From contig JAKEGN010000255.1 of NCBI GenBank assembly GCA_022615525.1, forward strand, positions 1 to 10,460: DNA of 10,460 nt, written 5' to 3'. Below the pieces are notes generated by a model, which searched no databases, was not told where the DNA came from, and saw nothing but the letters and a program-made list of their open reading frames with translations. This document shows positions 1 to 6,742 of the stretch, piece by piece (positions within the stretch are counted from its first letter, which is position 1; the number at the start of each line of letters is the position of its first letter). Origin of the DNA: Woeseiaceae bacterium. GTDB lineage: Bacteria > Pseudomonadota > Gammaproteobacteria > Steroidobacterales > Woeseiaceae. The position numbers and the translations under genes are program-made.

Positions 1-1290
1 GACCACCAGTCCCATCACCGTCAGTGCACGACTCGCACGGTGCGTGTGCGGCAGATCCATCGTGCCGTCGAGCACCAGCATGGTGCCGCTGGCCTTCAGC
101 AGGTCGATGCTGTCCTTGCTACCCTGCACCAGCAGCACGTCACCGGCGCGCAGCCTGATGTTGTTCAGGTCGCCCGTCACCTGCGAGCTCGGCGTGCGTG
201 CCCGGTGGATGGCGAGCGGCATGAGCCCGTAATTGGCACTGAACCTTGCAGCAGCAAGGCTCCGCAGATGCAGCGGCGATCCCCGTGTCACAACGACCTC
301 CGCTAGCTGCTGTCCTTCGGCCGTCAACGGCGTGTTCTCGTCGATCGGATGTTCGTTGTCCGAGGTGTTGTAGAGTGTCGCGCCCAGCAGTTTCTCGTAG
401 TACTTGAGATTCTCCGGGGAGTCCTTGACGAACAGGCGGTCTCCCGGCTGCAGTTTCAGCGACGGCAGTTTGGCCAGGAACAGCGAGTCGCCGCGAAGAA
501 TCCGGTCCACCCGCATCTGGCCGTTGGTCTTCGCCAATACTTTGGACAGCGACTGCCCGTTCGCGAACCCCCCTTCCTGGATGGAAAGCTGGCCATTGAA
601 GATGCGCGGGGTCGTATCCGCCATCGGCGGGATCCTGTCCGGCAGCAGCCGGGGAGCGACCAGCCACAGGAACAGGATGCCAGCACCACCGACGATCGCA
701 GCAGGCAACACGAACTCGAACATATCGAACGACTTGACTCCCATGTCCTGCGCGATGCCGACGGCGAGCAGGTTGGTCGAAGTGCCGATGGTCGTCGTCA
801 TGCCACCGATGATGGTCGCGAAACCCATCGGCAACATGACTTCGGATACCGGGAACTTCACTCGCAGCGATACGCCGACGAGGATCGGCATCAACAGCAC
901 CACGATGGGCGTATTGTTCAGAAAAGCGCTGAGCGCGGTGGCGGCGAACAGCGTAACCAGCAATGCAAGTACCGGCCTTGCGGACCACGCACGACCGACC
1001 ACGGTCGCAAGCGGCTGCAATGCGCCCGTCGTCTCGAGCGCCTTTCCCACCATCATGAGCGCGCAGATCGTGACCAGCGCTTCATTGCCGAGGCCCGCAA
1101 AAAAATCGACAGGCCGCAGAGAGACTTTGCCACCTTCGTAAGGAAAAAACTGGAAACCCGCAACCAGTACGATCAGGACCGCAAGGCTCGACGTTTCGAG
1201 CGGCAGACTGTCGCGCGTGAACAGATACAACGCGACCGCAGTGAGCAGCAGCACCGCAATTCCATGTGCGTCGGGTGTAATCGCCGGCAA
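1..1290 (-). CDS. SLC13-family anion permease with two TrkA-C (RCK_C) domains, partial
   Basis: This is the N-terminal 430 residues of an inner-membrane anion:sodium symporter of the SLC13/DASS type; the C-terminus lies beyond the left edge. The first hydrophobic segments lie at about residues 9-45. The family signature SAFLNNTPIVVLLMP is near 121-135 and TTIGTSTNLL near 165-175, both of which shape the ion and substrate site in this family. Two TrkA-C-like domains follow, at about 235-320 (ending LKLQPGDRLFVKDS) and 330-415 (ending IRLRAGDVLLVQGS); in this family they form a cytoplasmic insert between the two membrane halves. The substrate (sulfate, dicarboxylate or other) cannot be read from the sequence. 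I chose the TTG at 1290 because AAAGAGG lies 8 bases upstream and the protein then begins PAITPDAHG, a normal start for this group. An ATG at 1362 adds 24 atypical residues and has only a weak ribosome site. The gene follows the unknown gene at 1384-2727 and is probably co-transcribed with it. Confidence 0.9.
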   Translation of the reverse strand, partial: MPAITPDAHGIAVLLLTAVALYLFTRDSLPLETSSLAVLIVLVAGFQFFPYEGGKVSLRPVDFFAGLGNEALVTICALMMVGKALETTGALQPLATVVGRAWSARPVLALLVTLFAATALSAFLNNTPIVVLLMPILVGVSLRVKFPVSEVMLPMGFATIIGGMTTTIGTSTNLLAVGIAQDMGVKSFDMFEFVLPAAIVGGAGILFLWLVAPRLLPDRIPPMADTTPRIFNGQLSIQEGGFANGQSLSKVLAKTNGQMRVDRILRGDSLFLAKLPSLKLQPGDRLFVKDSPENLKYYEKLLGATLYNTSDNEHPIDENTPLTAEGQQLAEVVVTRGSPLHLRSLAAARFSANYGLMPLAIHRARTPSSQVTGDLNNIRLRAGDVLLVQGSKDSIDLLKASGTMLVLDGTMDLPHTHRASRALTVMGLVV

Positions 1291-1298
1291 TCCGTCAA

Positions 1299-1305
1299 CC
1301 TCTTT
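1299..1305 (-). promoter_or_regulatory. Ribosome binding site supporting the TTG start of the SLC13 permease
   Basis: Read on the minus strand this is AAAGAGG, followed by an 8-base spacer and then TTG at 1290. It is a better Shine-Dalgarno match than anything ahead of the ATG at 1362, where only a GGGG run is seen. This is why the shorter start was preferred. The assignment is inferred from sequence pattern alone. Confidence 0.45.
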
Positions 1306-1383
1306 GGCGCACCAGGAACTGGCGACATTCTGCGTGTATCGCCAGGTACCCGCGATGGGCATGACCCCGAACGGTATCGCAAG

Positions 1384-2727
1384 TCAGACCTGTGCCGCAA
1401 TGTGCTCCCGCGGGTTTCCGTGCTTGATGACGGCCCAGGCGCGGCGGTGAAAGCGGCTGAAATCGTTGACGTTCCAGTTGGCAAACGTCGGCGTTTTACA
1501 AAAGCTGACGGCATCTGCATGGCCGAGCACGGGCAGCAGATCGGTGAAATCAGGGCTGCATCTGCCGTCCCGCGGCAATACAGAGTAAGGAGAAAGCACC
1601 AGCAGGTTGCGATGCCTTACCGCTTCCACCTGCAAGGTCTGGCGCCAGCGGATGCTCCATTTGTGTTGCTGCTCGCTGTTGTGCCACGCGTTCGAAGGAT
1701 CGCTTTGCAGCAACGATGGAAGTATGTCGTCGTTGCGCACCATCTCCCTGGAGACGTGCAGCAGCTCGCCCTGCACGGCCCGAACGATGCTGTCGGCCCA
1801 GCGCAGGCTGTGAATTTCCGCCGCCTGCATGCCCCGTGCAGCAACCAGGTCTCCGATACCCGTGAGCAGTACTGCAATCCGGTTGTTGGATCTCGAGTCC
1901 AGGTCTTGTGTTTCGGAGGCCCAGTACAACTGCGGTGTTAGTCGTTCGTTCACTTCGAGGCAGGCGCGCAGCGTTTTGCGCACTGCGGGCATGTTCAGGT
2001 GCCCGCGGGCATCGGCGAAATCCGGCAGGAACAGTTCGACGGGAAACCATGCGGATTCTACCGGCACCGGCATGGCTAGCGCGGGCAGTACCGATGCGGT
2101 TTTCTCGTCGGCGAGCAGCGAGCAGTGGCTGCGCACGCACTCGCCGTACACCGCCTGGACCGTGCAGGCAGATTGCCGCCGGTGCCACAGTTCGAGCCAG
2201 TTCGCATCCGACATCGCCTGCACGCGCAGGTCTGCATGATGCTGCATCTGCAGGCAATCGAGTACCACGTAACGAGGCCCTTTGCCGAGCAACGAGGTGA
2301 TGACGAGATAAGCCTGCAGCGGCATGACATGCGAACGTATGCTCGTGCCGATGAGATTCCGGTCGGCTCCCGATGACCGCAGCGCTTCCCGCAATGTGTT
2401 GCAGAATGCCTCCAGCGCGGCGGTCGCATCCGCCGCTACACCGTCATGACCGGCATCTGTCAGTGCAATCGTCAGCGGAACATTGCATTCCAGCACGTAG
2501 CGTATTCGATCATTGAACTCGCGCGCACAATCAGGCGAATCCAGGTAACCGCGCAGCGAGACACGCAGCGCCAGGCCTCCGGCACTGTACCCGGAGCGCG
2601 CACGGATCAATCGTGGCAGCACGCGGTGCTGCCGCAGGAGCCGTAGGCAGGCATCCAGGGTGGCCGGCTCCGGCCGACCCGTTGTCGGCAGGGCGTTGCC
2701 GCTGCGACTTTCGATACAATCGAGCAT
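1384..2727 (-). CDS. Uncharacterised 447-residue protein
   Basis: I do not recognise this protein family. The reading frame is credible. It is long and starts with ATG preceded by AAGGA at 2733-2737 with a 5-base spacer. Its codon use resembles its neighbours, and the translation has a normal mix of hydrophobic and charged residues. No signal peptide or convincing membrane segment is visible, so it is probably cytoplasmic. Features that may help identification are LLGKGPRYVVLDCLQ near residue 150-165, SDANWLELWHRR soon after, the pair GECVRSHCSLL, the Trp/Pro-rich WFPVELFLPDFADARGHLN, and a C-terminal stretch rich in Trp, Phe and His (FANWNVNDFSRFHRRAW). The gene is divergent from yajQ. It lies directly upstream of the SLC13 permease, whose frame is the same and is separated from it only by the TGA at 1384-1386. 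That suggests joint transcription, not function. Confidence 0.75.
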   Translation of the reverse strand: MLDCIESRSGNALPTTGRPEPATLDACLRLLRQHRVLPRLIRARSGYSAGGLALRVSLRGYLDSPDCAREFNDRIRYVLECNVPLTIALTDAGHDGVAADATAALEAFCNTLREALRSSGADRNLIGTSIRSHVMPLQAYLVITSLLGKGPRYVVLDCLQMQHHADLRVQAMSDANWLELWHRRQSACTVQAVYGECVRSHCSLLADEKTASVLPALAMPVPVESAWFPVELFLPDFADARGHLNMPAVRKTLRACLEVNERLTPQLYWASETQDLDSRSNNRIAVLLTGIGDLVAARGMQAAEIHSLRWADSIVRAVQGELLHVSREMVRNDDILPSLLQSDPSNAWHNSEQQHKWSIRWRQTLQVEAVRHRNLLVLSPYSVLPRDGRCSPDFTDLLPVLGHADAVSFCKTPTFANWNVNDFSRFHRRAWAVIKHGNPREHIAAQV

Positions 2728-2792
2728 CGGTATCCTTCCATGGACCAGCCCCGATTGTGCGTTTCCGGCGCCGGCATGACCCGGTCATTTTC

Positions 2793-2821
2793 TGGGCAGC
2801 TTGCGGAGATTTTGCTATTGT
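2793..2821 (+). promoter_or_regulatory. Candidate sigma-70 promoter for yajQ-ppc
   Basis: TGGGCA (2793-2798) and TATTGT (2816-2821) are separated by 17 bases. Each matches four of six consensus positions, and the -10 box is preceded by TGC, an extended -10 feature. It lies about 60 bases ahead of the yajQ start, in the 153-base gap between the divergent gene at 1384-2727 and yajQ. No equally good promoter was found for the minus-strand gene in this gap. The call rests on pattern matching only. Confidence 0.35.
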
Positions 2822-2880
2822 CCCGTGCCCCACACGCCGTCACACAGGGCGGGCAACCGGCAATAGCGAGGACTGTGTCA

Positions 2881-3363
2881 ATGCCATCATTTGACGTTGT
2901 GAGCGAGTTCGATGCTCACGAAGCAAGCAATGCGGTAGACCAGGCGAACCGCGAAGTCGGTACCCGGTTCGATTTCAAGGGCACCGGATCGGAGTACGAG
3001 CTGGACGGGCAGATCATCAACCTCAAGTCACAGACCGAGTTTCAGCTGCAACAGATGCTCGATATCCTGCGACAGAGGCTTGCGAAACGCGGCATCGATG
3101 TGGCCTGCATGAAAGTCGATCCGCCGCAGATCAGCGGCAACGAGGCGCGGCAGCAAGTCACGCTGAGGAAGGGAATCGATACGCCGCTGGCCCGGGAACT
3201 GGTGAAGAAGATCAAGGCCAGCAAGATCAAGGTACAGGCAGCCATCCAGGGCGAGAAACTGCGCGTCAGCGGCAAGAAGCGCGATGACCTGCAGGCTGTC
3301 ATTCGCCTCCTCAAGGAAGCCGAGGTCGAACTGCCGCTGCAGTACGACAATTTCCGCGACTGA
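2881..3363 (+). CDS. yajQ: YajQ family cyclic di-GMP-binding protein
   Basis: This 160-residue protein matches the YajQ family along its whole length. It opens with MPSFDVVSEFD and ...NREVGTRFDFKG, has the central LRKGID...LVKKIKASKIKVQAAIQG block (about residues 97-125), continues with VSGKKRDDLQAVI and ends LPLQYDNFRD. The family forms two ferredoxin-like domains. Members in Xanthomonas and Pseudomonas have been reported to bind cyclic di-GMP and affect gene expression and virulence; the E. coli protein was known earlier as a nucleotide-binding protein of unclear role. The ATG at 2881 was chosen because it gives the family N-terminus exactly and is preceded by GAGG with a 9-base spacer. The open frame continues back to 2740, but that extension is non-homologous. 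The ppc start follows its stop by 22 bases, so the two are probably one transcript. Confidence 0.97.
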   Translation: MPSFDVVSEFDAHEASNAVDQANREVGTRFDFKGTGSEYELDGQIINLKSQTEFQLQQMLDILRQRLAKRGIDVACMKVDPPQISGNEARQQVTLRKGIDTPLARELVKKIKASKIKVQAAIQGEKLRVSGKKRDDLQAVIRLLKEAEVELPLQYDNFRD

Positions 3364-3385
3364 CGAAGCCGCAGCGAACGATACC

Positions 3386-6115
3386 GTGCACAAGATACTG
3401 CGCAGGCAGGACATCACCTTCGAGGACAAGGACCAGCCCTTGCGCCAGGATGTGCGCGTTCTCGGCAGCATGGTCGGTGCACTGCTGAAGGAACAGGGCG
3501 GCAACGCGTTGTACGAATTTGTCGAGACCGCAAGGCAGCGGGCGATTCGCCGCCGCGAGGGCAACGAGAAACCGGGCGAGGATCTCGCCGGGCTGGTTAA
3601 GGACCTGCGACTCGATCTCGCCATTGAAGTCATACGCGCCTTCTCCACGTACTTCCAGATGGTGAATACGGCGGAGAAAGTGCATCGGATCCGCCGCCGG
3701 CTCGAGTATTTGCAAAGCGAGGGCAATTTTCAGCCGGGCGGACTCGAGGAAACGCTGGTCAAACTCAAAGCGGCAGGCCTCACCGTGCCGGCGCTGCAGC
3801 AGCTGCTTTCCTCCATCAGCATCGAACCGGTATTCACGGCGCATCCGACCGAACCGACGCGCCGCACGATCCTCAGGAAGGAACAACACATCGTCAGGCG
3901 TTTGATCGACATGCTGAACCCGACGATGTCTGCGCAGGAACGCAATGTCTGCCTCGAGAACATAAAACTCGAAGTGACCACCGGCTGGCAGACCGCCGAA
4001 CACCCGACGGAACAGATGACCGTTGCCGACGAGCTCGAACACGTGCTGTTCTTCGTGACCGACGTACTGTACCGGGCCATGCCGCCGTTCTACGAGGACC
4101 TGGAGAACGCGGCGATCAGGATCTACGGCAACGAGGCAAGGGAGTTGAAAATCCCGCCGCTGGTGCGGTTCGCGTCCTGGGTGGGCGGCGACATGGACGG
4201 CAACCCCAACGTCAACGCCAAGACCATACGCGAGACGCTCGCCCGCCAGCGCTCGCTCGTACTCGATCTGTATTATCGCGAGTGCGCGCGGCTGGCGACC
4301 AAGCTGAGCCAGTCGACGGGGCGCGTCGGCATCGACGATGCCGTGCTGCAGCGTATCGAAGAGTACCAACGCATATTCCGCAACGCGTATCACTCCGTGC
4401 CCGCAAGGCACAGGGACATGTCTTACCGGGTCCTCCTGCGTCTCATACAGGAACGCCTGCAGGTGACCTACGACGACGGCGCCTATCCCTACGAAACCGC
4501 GGAACAGTTCGAAGCGGACATCGAGCTGATTGCAAGGAGCCTGGACAACAACAAGGGCGCGCATGCGGGGTTGTTCGCCGTGCGCCGGTTGTTACGCCGC
4601 GTAAGCACGTTCGGCTTTCACCTCGTGACTCTCGATGTGCGCCAGGATGCGATGGTGCACCGCGAAGTCATCGGCGAGTGCCTCGGCATCGACGACTGGC
4701 TCGAGTGGACGCCGGAAGATCGGGCCACACGCATCGTCGAAGCGATAGAGTCGCGCTTTTCGCCGAACGGGCAGAACAGCATAGCTGTACGCAAAACCCT
4801 CGGTGCCTTCCAGGCGATTGCGTTCTGCCGCCGCAAGTACGGCGAGGCTGCGATCGGGCCGTTCATCGTCAGCATGACGCAGGGTGCCGATGACATCCTG
4901 TCGATACTGCTGCTCGCACAGTGGAGCGAACTGCACAACAGGCGCGACGAGGTACCGCTCGACATCGCCCCGTTGCTGGAGACCGTCGATGACCTGAAGA
5001 ACGGACCCGCGATCCTGGAATCACTGCTGTCGAACAAGCTCTACCGGCATCATCTCTGGCTGCGCGGCGACAAGCAGACCGTGATGATCGGCTATTCGGA
5101 CAGCAACAAGGATTCCGGGCTGGTGTCGGCGCGCTGGGCGCTGCAGAACGCGCAGATCGAACTTGCGGCGACCATGGCACGGCACAACGTGGAGCTGAAC
5201 CTGTTTCACGGCCGCGGCGGAACCATCAGCCGCGGCGGCGGCAAGACCCACGCGGCTGTCATGGGCGCGCCACCGGGGACGGTCAACGGACGGCTCCGGG
5301 TCACGGAACAGGGCGAAATCATCAACGAGAAGTACGGGTTGCGCGGCATCGCATTGCGTACGCTTGAACAGGCCGTCGGATCGGTTGCGCTCGCTACCGC
5401 CATGCCGCAGCACCGCGGCTCGGACGAACCGGCGTGGCACGACATCATGCAGGTCATCGCCGATGCCAGCCGCAAGCGCTACCAGGAACTGGTGTACCGG
5501 GCGCCTGGTTTCTACGACTACTTCAGGCTTGCGACGCCAGTCGACCTGATCGAACGCATGCGTATCGGCTCCCGTCCGGCCGCGCGAGGCGCTGGCCAGG
5601 GCATCAAGGATCTGCGCGCCATTCCCTGGGTATTCGCCTGGACACAGTGCCGCGCGATGTTGCCCGGCTGGTTCGGTCTGGGCACGGGCCTGAAAGCCGC
5701 GTTGGGGCAATACGACGAGAGCGTGCTGCGCGAGATGTCACGCGAGTGGTACTTCATGCGCTCGATCACCGCGGATTCCGAAGCGGTGCTGGCCAAGGCC
5801 GACATGGAAATCGCCCGCCTGTATTCCCAGCTCGCGGGTCCGCTGCACGAAAAGTTCTGGCCCATCCTGGCCGAGGAATTCGAACTGACCTGCGACCTCG
5901 TGCTCGAGTACTCCGATCACGAGGCGCTGCTCGAAACCGATGTCACGTTGCAGCGCGCGATCATGCTGCGAAACCCCTACGTCGACCCGATGAGCCTGTT
6001 GCAGATCGACCTGCTGGCGCGCTGGCGCAAGTCGAACTACGAGGACGCCGAGCTGTTCGAGGCGCTGCAGGCGAGCGTCAACGGTATTGCACAGGGGTTG
6101 CAAAACACCGGCTGA
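3386..6115 (+). CDS. ppc: Phosphoenolpyruvate carboxylase
   Basis: This cytoplasmic enzyme converts phosphoenolpyruvate and bicarbonate to oxaloacetate and phosphate, refilling the TCA cycle. The 909-residue length fits the bacterial family (E. coli 883). Hallmarks in order are FTAHPTEPTRRT at 150-161 with the catalytic His at 153, VGGDMDGNPN at 266-275, LDVRQDA near residue 415, GYSDSNKDSG at 569-578, FHGRGGTISRGGGKTH starting at 607 with the active-site arginines at 610 and 616, IPWVFAWTQCR at 746-756, AKADM, and the C-terminal NTG at 907-909. The Lys in AKADM and the Asn near the C-terminus match positions that bind the aspartate inhibitor in the E. coli enzyme, so feedback inhibition is possible. 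The start is the GTG at 3386. The frame stays open back to an ATG at 3284, but those residues overlap the conserved end of yajQ in another frame and are not family-like. The GTG has no clear Shine-Dalgarno, so translation may be coupled to yajQ. Confidence 0.97.
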   Translation: MHKILRRQDITFEDKDQPLRQDVRVLGSMVGALLKEQGGNALYEFVETARQRAIRRREGNEKPGEDLAGLVKDLRLDLAIEVIRAFSTYFQMVNTAEKVHRIRRRLEYLQSEGNFQPGGLEETLVKLKAAGLTVPALQQLLSSISIEPVFTAHPTEPTRRTILRKEQHIVRRLIDMLNPTMSAQERNVCLENIKLEVTTGWQTAEHPTEQMTVADELEHVLFFVTDVLYRAMPPFYEDLENAAIRIYGNEARELKIPPLVRFASWVGGDMDGNPNVNAKTIRETLARQRSLVLDLYYRECARLATKLSQSTGRVGIDDAVLQRIEEYQRIFRNAYHSVPARHRDMSYRVLLRLIQERLQVTYDDGAYPYETAEQFEADIELIARSLDNNKGAHAGLFAVRRLLRRVSTFGFHLVTLDVRQDAMVHREVIGECLGIDDWLEWTPEDRATRIVEAIESRFSPNGQNSIAVRKTLGAFQAIAFCRRKYGEAAIGPFIVSMTQGADDILSILLLAQWSELHNRRDEVPLDIAPLLETVDDLKNGPAILESLLSNKLYRHHLWLRGDKQTVMIGYSDSNKDSGLVSARWALQNAQIELAATMARHNVELNLFHGRGGTISRGGGKTHAAVMGAPPGTVNGRLRVTEQGEIINEKYGLRGIALRTLEQAVGSVALATAMPQHRGSDEPAWHDIMQVIADASRKRYQELVYRAPGFYDYFRLATPVDLIERMRIGSRPAARGAGQGIKDLRAIPWVFAWTQCRAMLPGWFGLGTGLKAALGQYDESVLREMSREWYFMRSITADSEAVLAKADMEIARLYSQLAGPLHEKFWPILAEEFELTCDLVLEYSDHEALLETDVTLQRAIMLRNPYVDPMSLLQIDLLARWRKSNYEDAELFEALQASVNGIAQGLQNTG

Positions 6116-6116
6116 T

Positions 6117-6137
6117 CGCTGTCGCCGGCGTACAGCG
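6117..6137. terminator. Hairpin between convergent ppc and ORF6N gene
   Basis: CGCTGT at 6117-6122 can pair with ACAGCG at 6132-6137 around a 9-base loop. It fills most of the 27-base gap between the two convergent stop codons. No T-run follows on either strand, so an intrinsic terminator is only a weak proposal. It may simply be a chance inverted repeat in GC-rich DNA. Confidence 0.22.
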
Positions 6138-6142
6138 CGGGA

Positions 6143-6700
6143 TCAGGGATCGCGTGGACCATGATCTGCAGTAAAGCCGATCCCGCGGCGCTTCGGCGTC
6201 GGTGGGTTCATGAGCTCGCGGATCGCTGAGAGAATGGCAACGATGGCCTCATCGTGGGAAACGAGCTTCTTCTCCAGGCGCGCCTCCAACTGATCGAGTC
6301 GGCGAGCCAGTTCCTTGTTTGAGCTGATCCACTCTCGCAGTCGAACGAACGCGCGCACGACGTACAGGCTCATCTCGACGGCGCGGGGACTGTTAAGGAC
6401 GGTGGCGGCCATAATGGCACCGTGTTCGGTGAATCCGAACGGCGGGAAGCGCGGATCGCGGTGTTTCTGCGAACCGGTCGCAGTTTGCGACCGGTTCAGC
6501 GCCTCTACTTCGGTACGGTTGAGGCGGAACAGAAAGTCTTCCGGGAACCGCGCGGCATTGCGCTTCACCTGCTCGTTCAGGCGTTTGGTGGTGACGCCGT
6601 AGAGTGCGGCGAGCTCGACGTCCAGGCTGGTCAACGCGACAATTTGTTCGAATACAGCAGGAATTGCGGTGGGTGCATTTGTCATCGTTGTCGCGAGCAC
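6143..6700 (-). CDS. ORF6N domain-containing protein
   Basis: This 185-residue protein carries the ORF6N domain, a likely DNA-binding module known from phages, large DNA viruses and many bacterial chromosomes. Visible family blocks are LDVELAALYGVTTKRLNEQV and KRNAARFPEDFLFRL (about residues 27-60), FGFTEHGAIMAATVLNSPRAVEMS (about 88-111) and VVRAFVRLREW. A charged, probably coiled-coil tail follows (KELARRLDQLEARLEKKL...HDEAI), ending with the usual proline-rich KRRGIGF region. The RGQ-type motif normally found just before LD..LA.LYG appears shortened. The start is GTG at 6700 with AGGAG six bases upstream, both inside a REP palindrome; an ATG at 6685 is the alternative and has a poor ribosome site. 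The gene lies 42 bases downstream of the flavin enzyme on the same strand and is convergent with ppc. No other phage genes are seen, so its role is unknown. Confidence 0.87.
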   Translation of the reverse strand: MLATTMTNAPTAIPAVFEQIVALTSLDVELAALYGVTTKRLNEQVKRNAARFPEDFLFRLNRTEVEALNRSQTATGSQKHRDPRFPPFGFTEHGAIMAATVLNSPRAVEMSLYVVRAFVRLREWISSNKELARRLDQLEARLEKKLVSHDEAIVAILSAIRELMNPPTPKRRGIGFTADHGPRDP

Positions 6701-6714
6701 TGCTCGCTCCTACA
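6690..6714 (-). repeat. REP palindrome with GTAG head
   Basis: Read on the minus strand, the element opens with TGTAGGAGCGAGCA and closes with GTGCTCGCGAC. The stem GCGAGCA/TGCTCGC sits around the central base at 6700, and a GTAG head precedes the stem. This is the shape of the REP sequences scattered through gammaproteobacterial genomes, often mobilised by RAYT (TnpA-REP) transposases. Only one copy is evident in this window and no RAYT gene is present. The element overlaps the start of the ORF6N gene. Confidence 0.65.
6707..6711 (-). promoter_or_regulatory. Ribosome binding site of the ORF6N gene, supplied by the REP element
   Basis: On the minus strand this reads AGGAG, six bases before the GTG at 6700. 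It is part of the conserved head of the REP palindrome, so the same bases serve as repeat and probable Shine-Dalgarno. It decides the GTG start over the ATG at 6685. Because it would be partly in or near the REP stem in RNA, folding could limit translation. Confidence 0.45.
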
Positions 6715-6742
6715 GCGCAAGCCCACAACCGGCAGGGTGTTT

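Noticed and set aside
140..988. A 282-codon minus-strand open frame
   Set aside because: It is out of frame with the SLC13 coding frame, whose translation shows clear transporter motifs in the same stretch.
349..1941. A 530-codon plus-strand open frame
   Set aside because: It lies antisense to both the SLC13 permease and the unknown protein. Its translation is rich in Arg, Gln and His with no family motifs, typical of a shadow frame in GC-rich DNA.
2740..2880. Upstream start for yajQ at 2740
   Set aside because: The YajQ family begins at MPSFD, encoded at 2881. The extension is not family-like and covers the candidate promoter.
3284..3385. Upstream ATG start for ppc at 3284
   Set aside because: It overlaps the conserved C-terminus of yajQ in another frame and gives 34 residues unlike any PEP carboxylase N-terminus.
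3311..4564. A 417-codon minus-strand open frame
   Set aside because: It is antisense to ppc, which is conserved throughout this region; the translation has low-complexity shadow composition.
6116..6742. The ORF6N segment as a mobile insertion
   Set aside because: Although ORF6N proteins occur in phages, I saw no integrase, no terminal inverted or direct repeats around the segment, and no other phage genes. The single REP copy is not enough.
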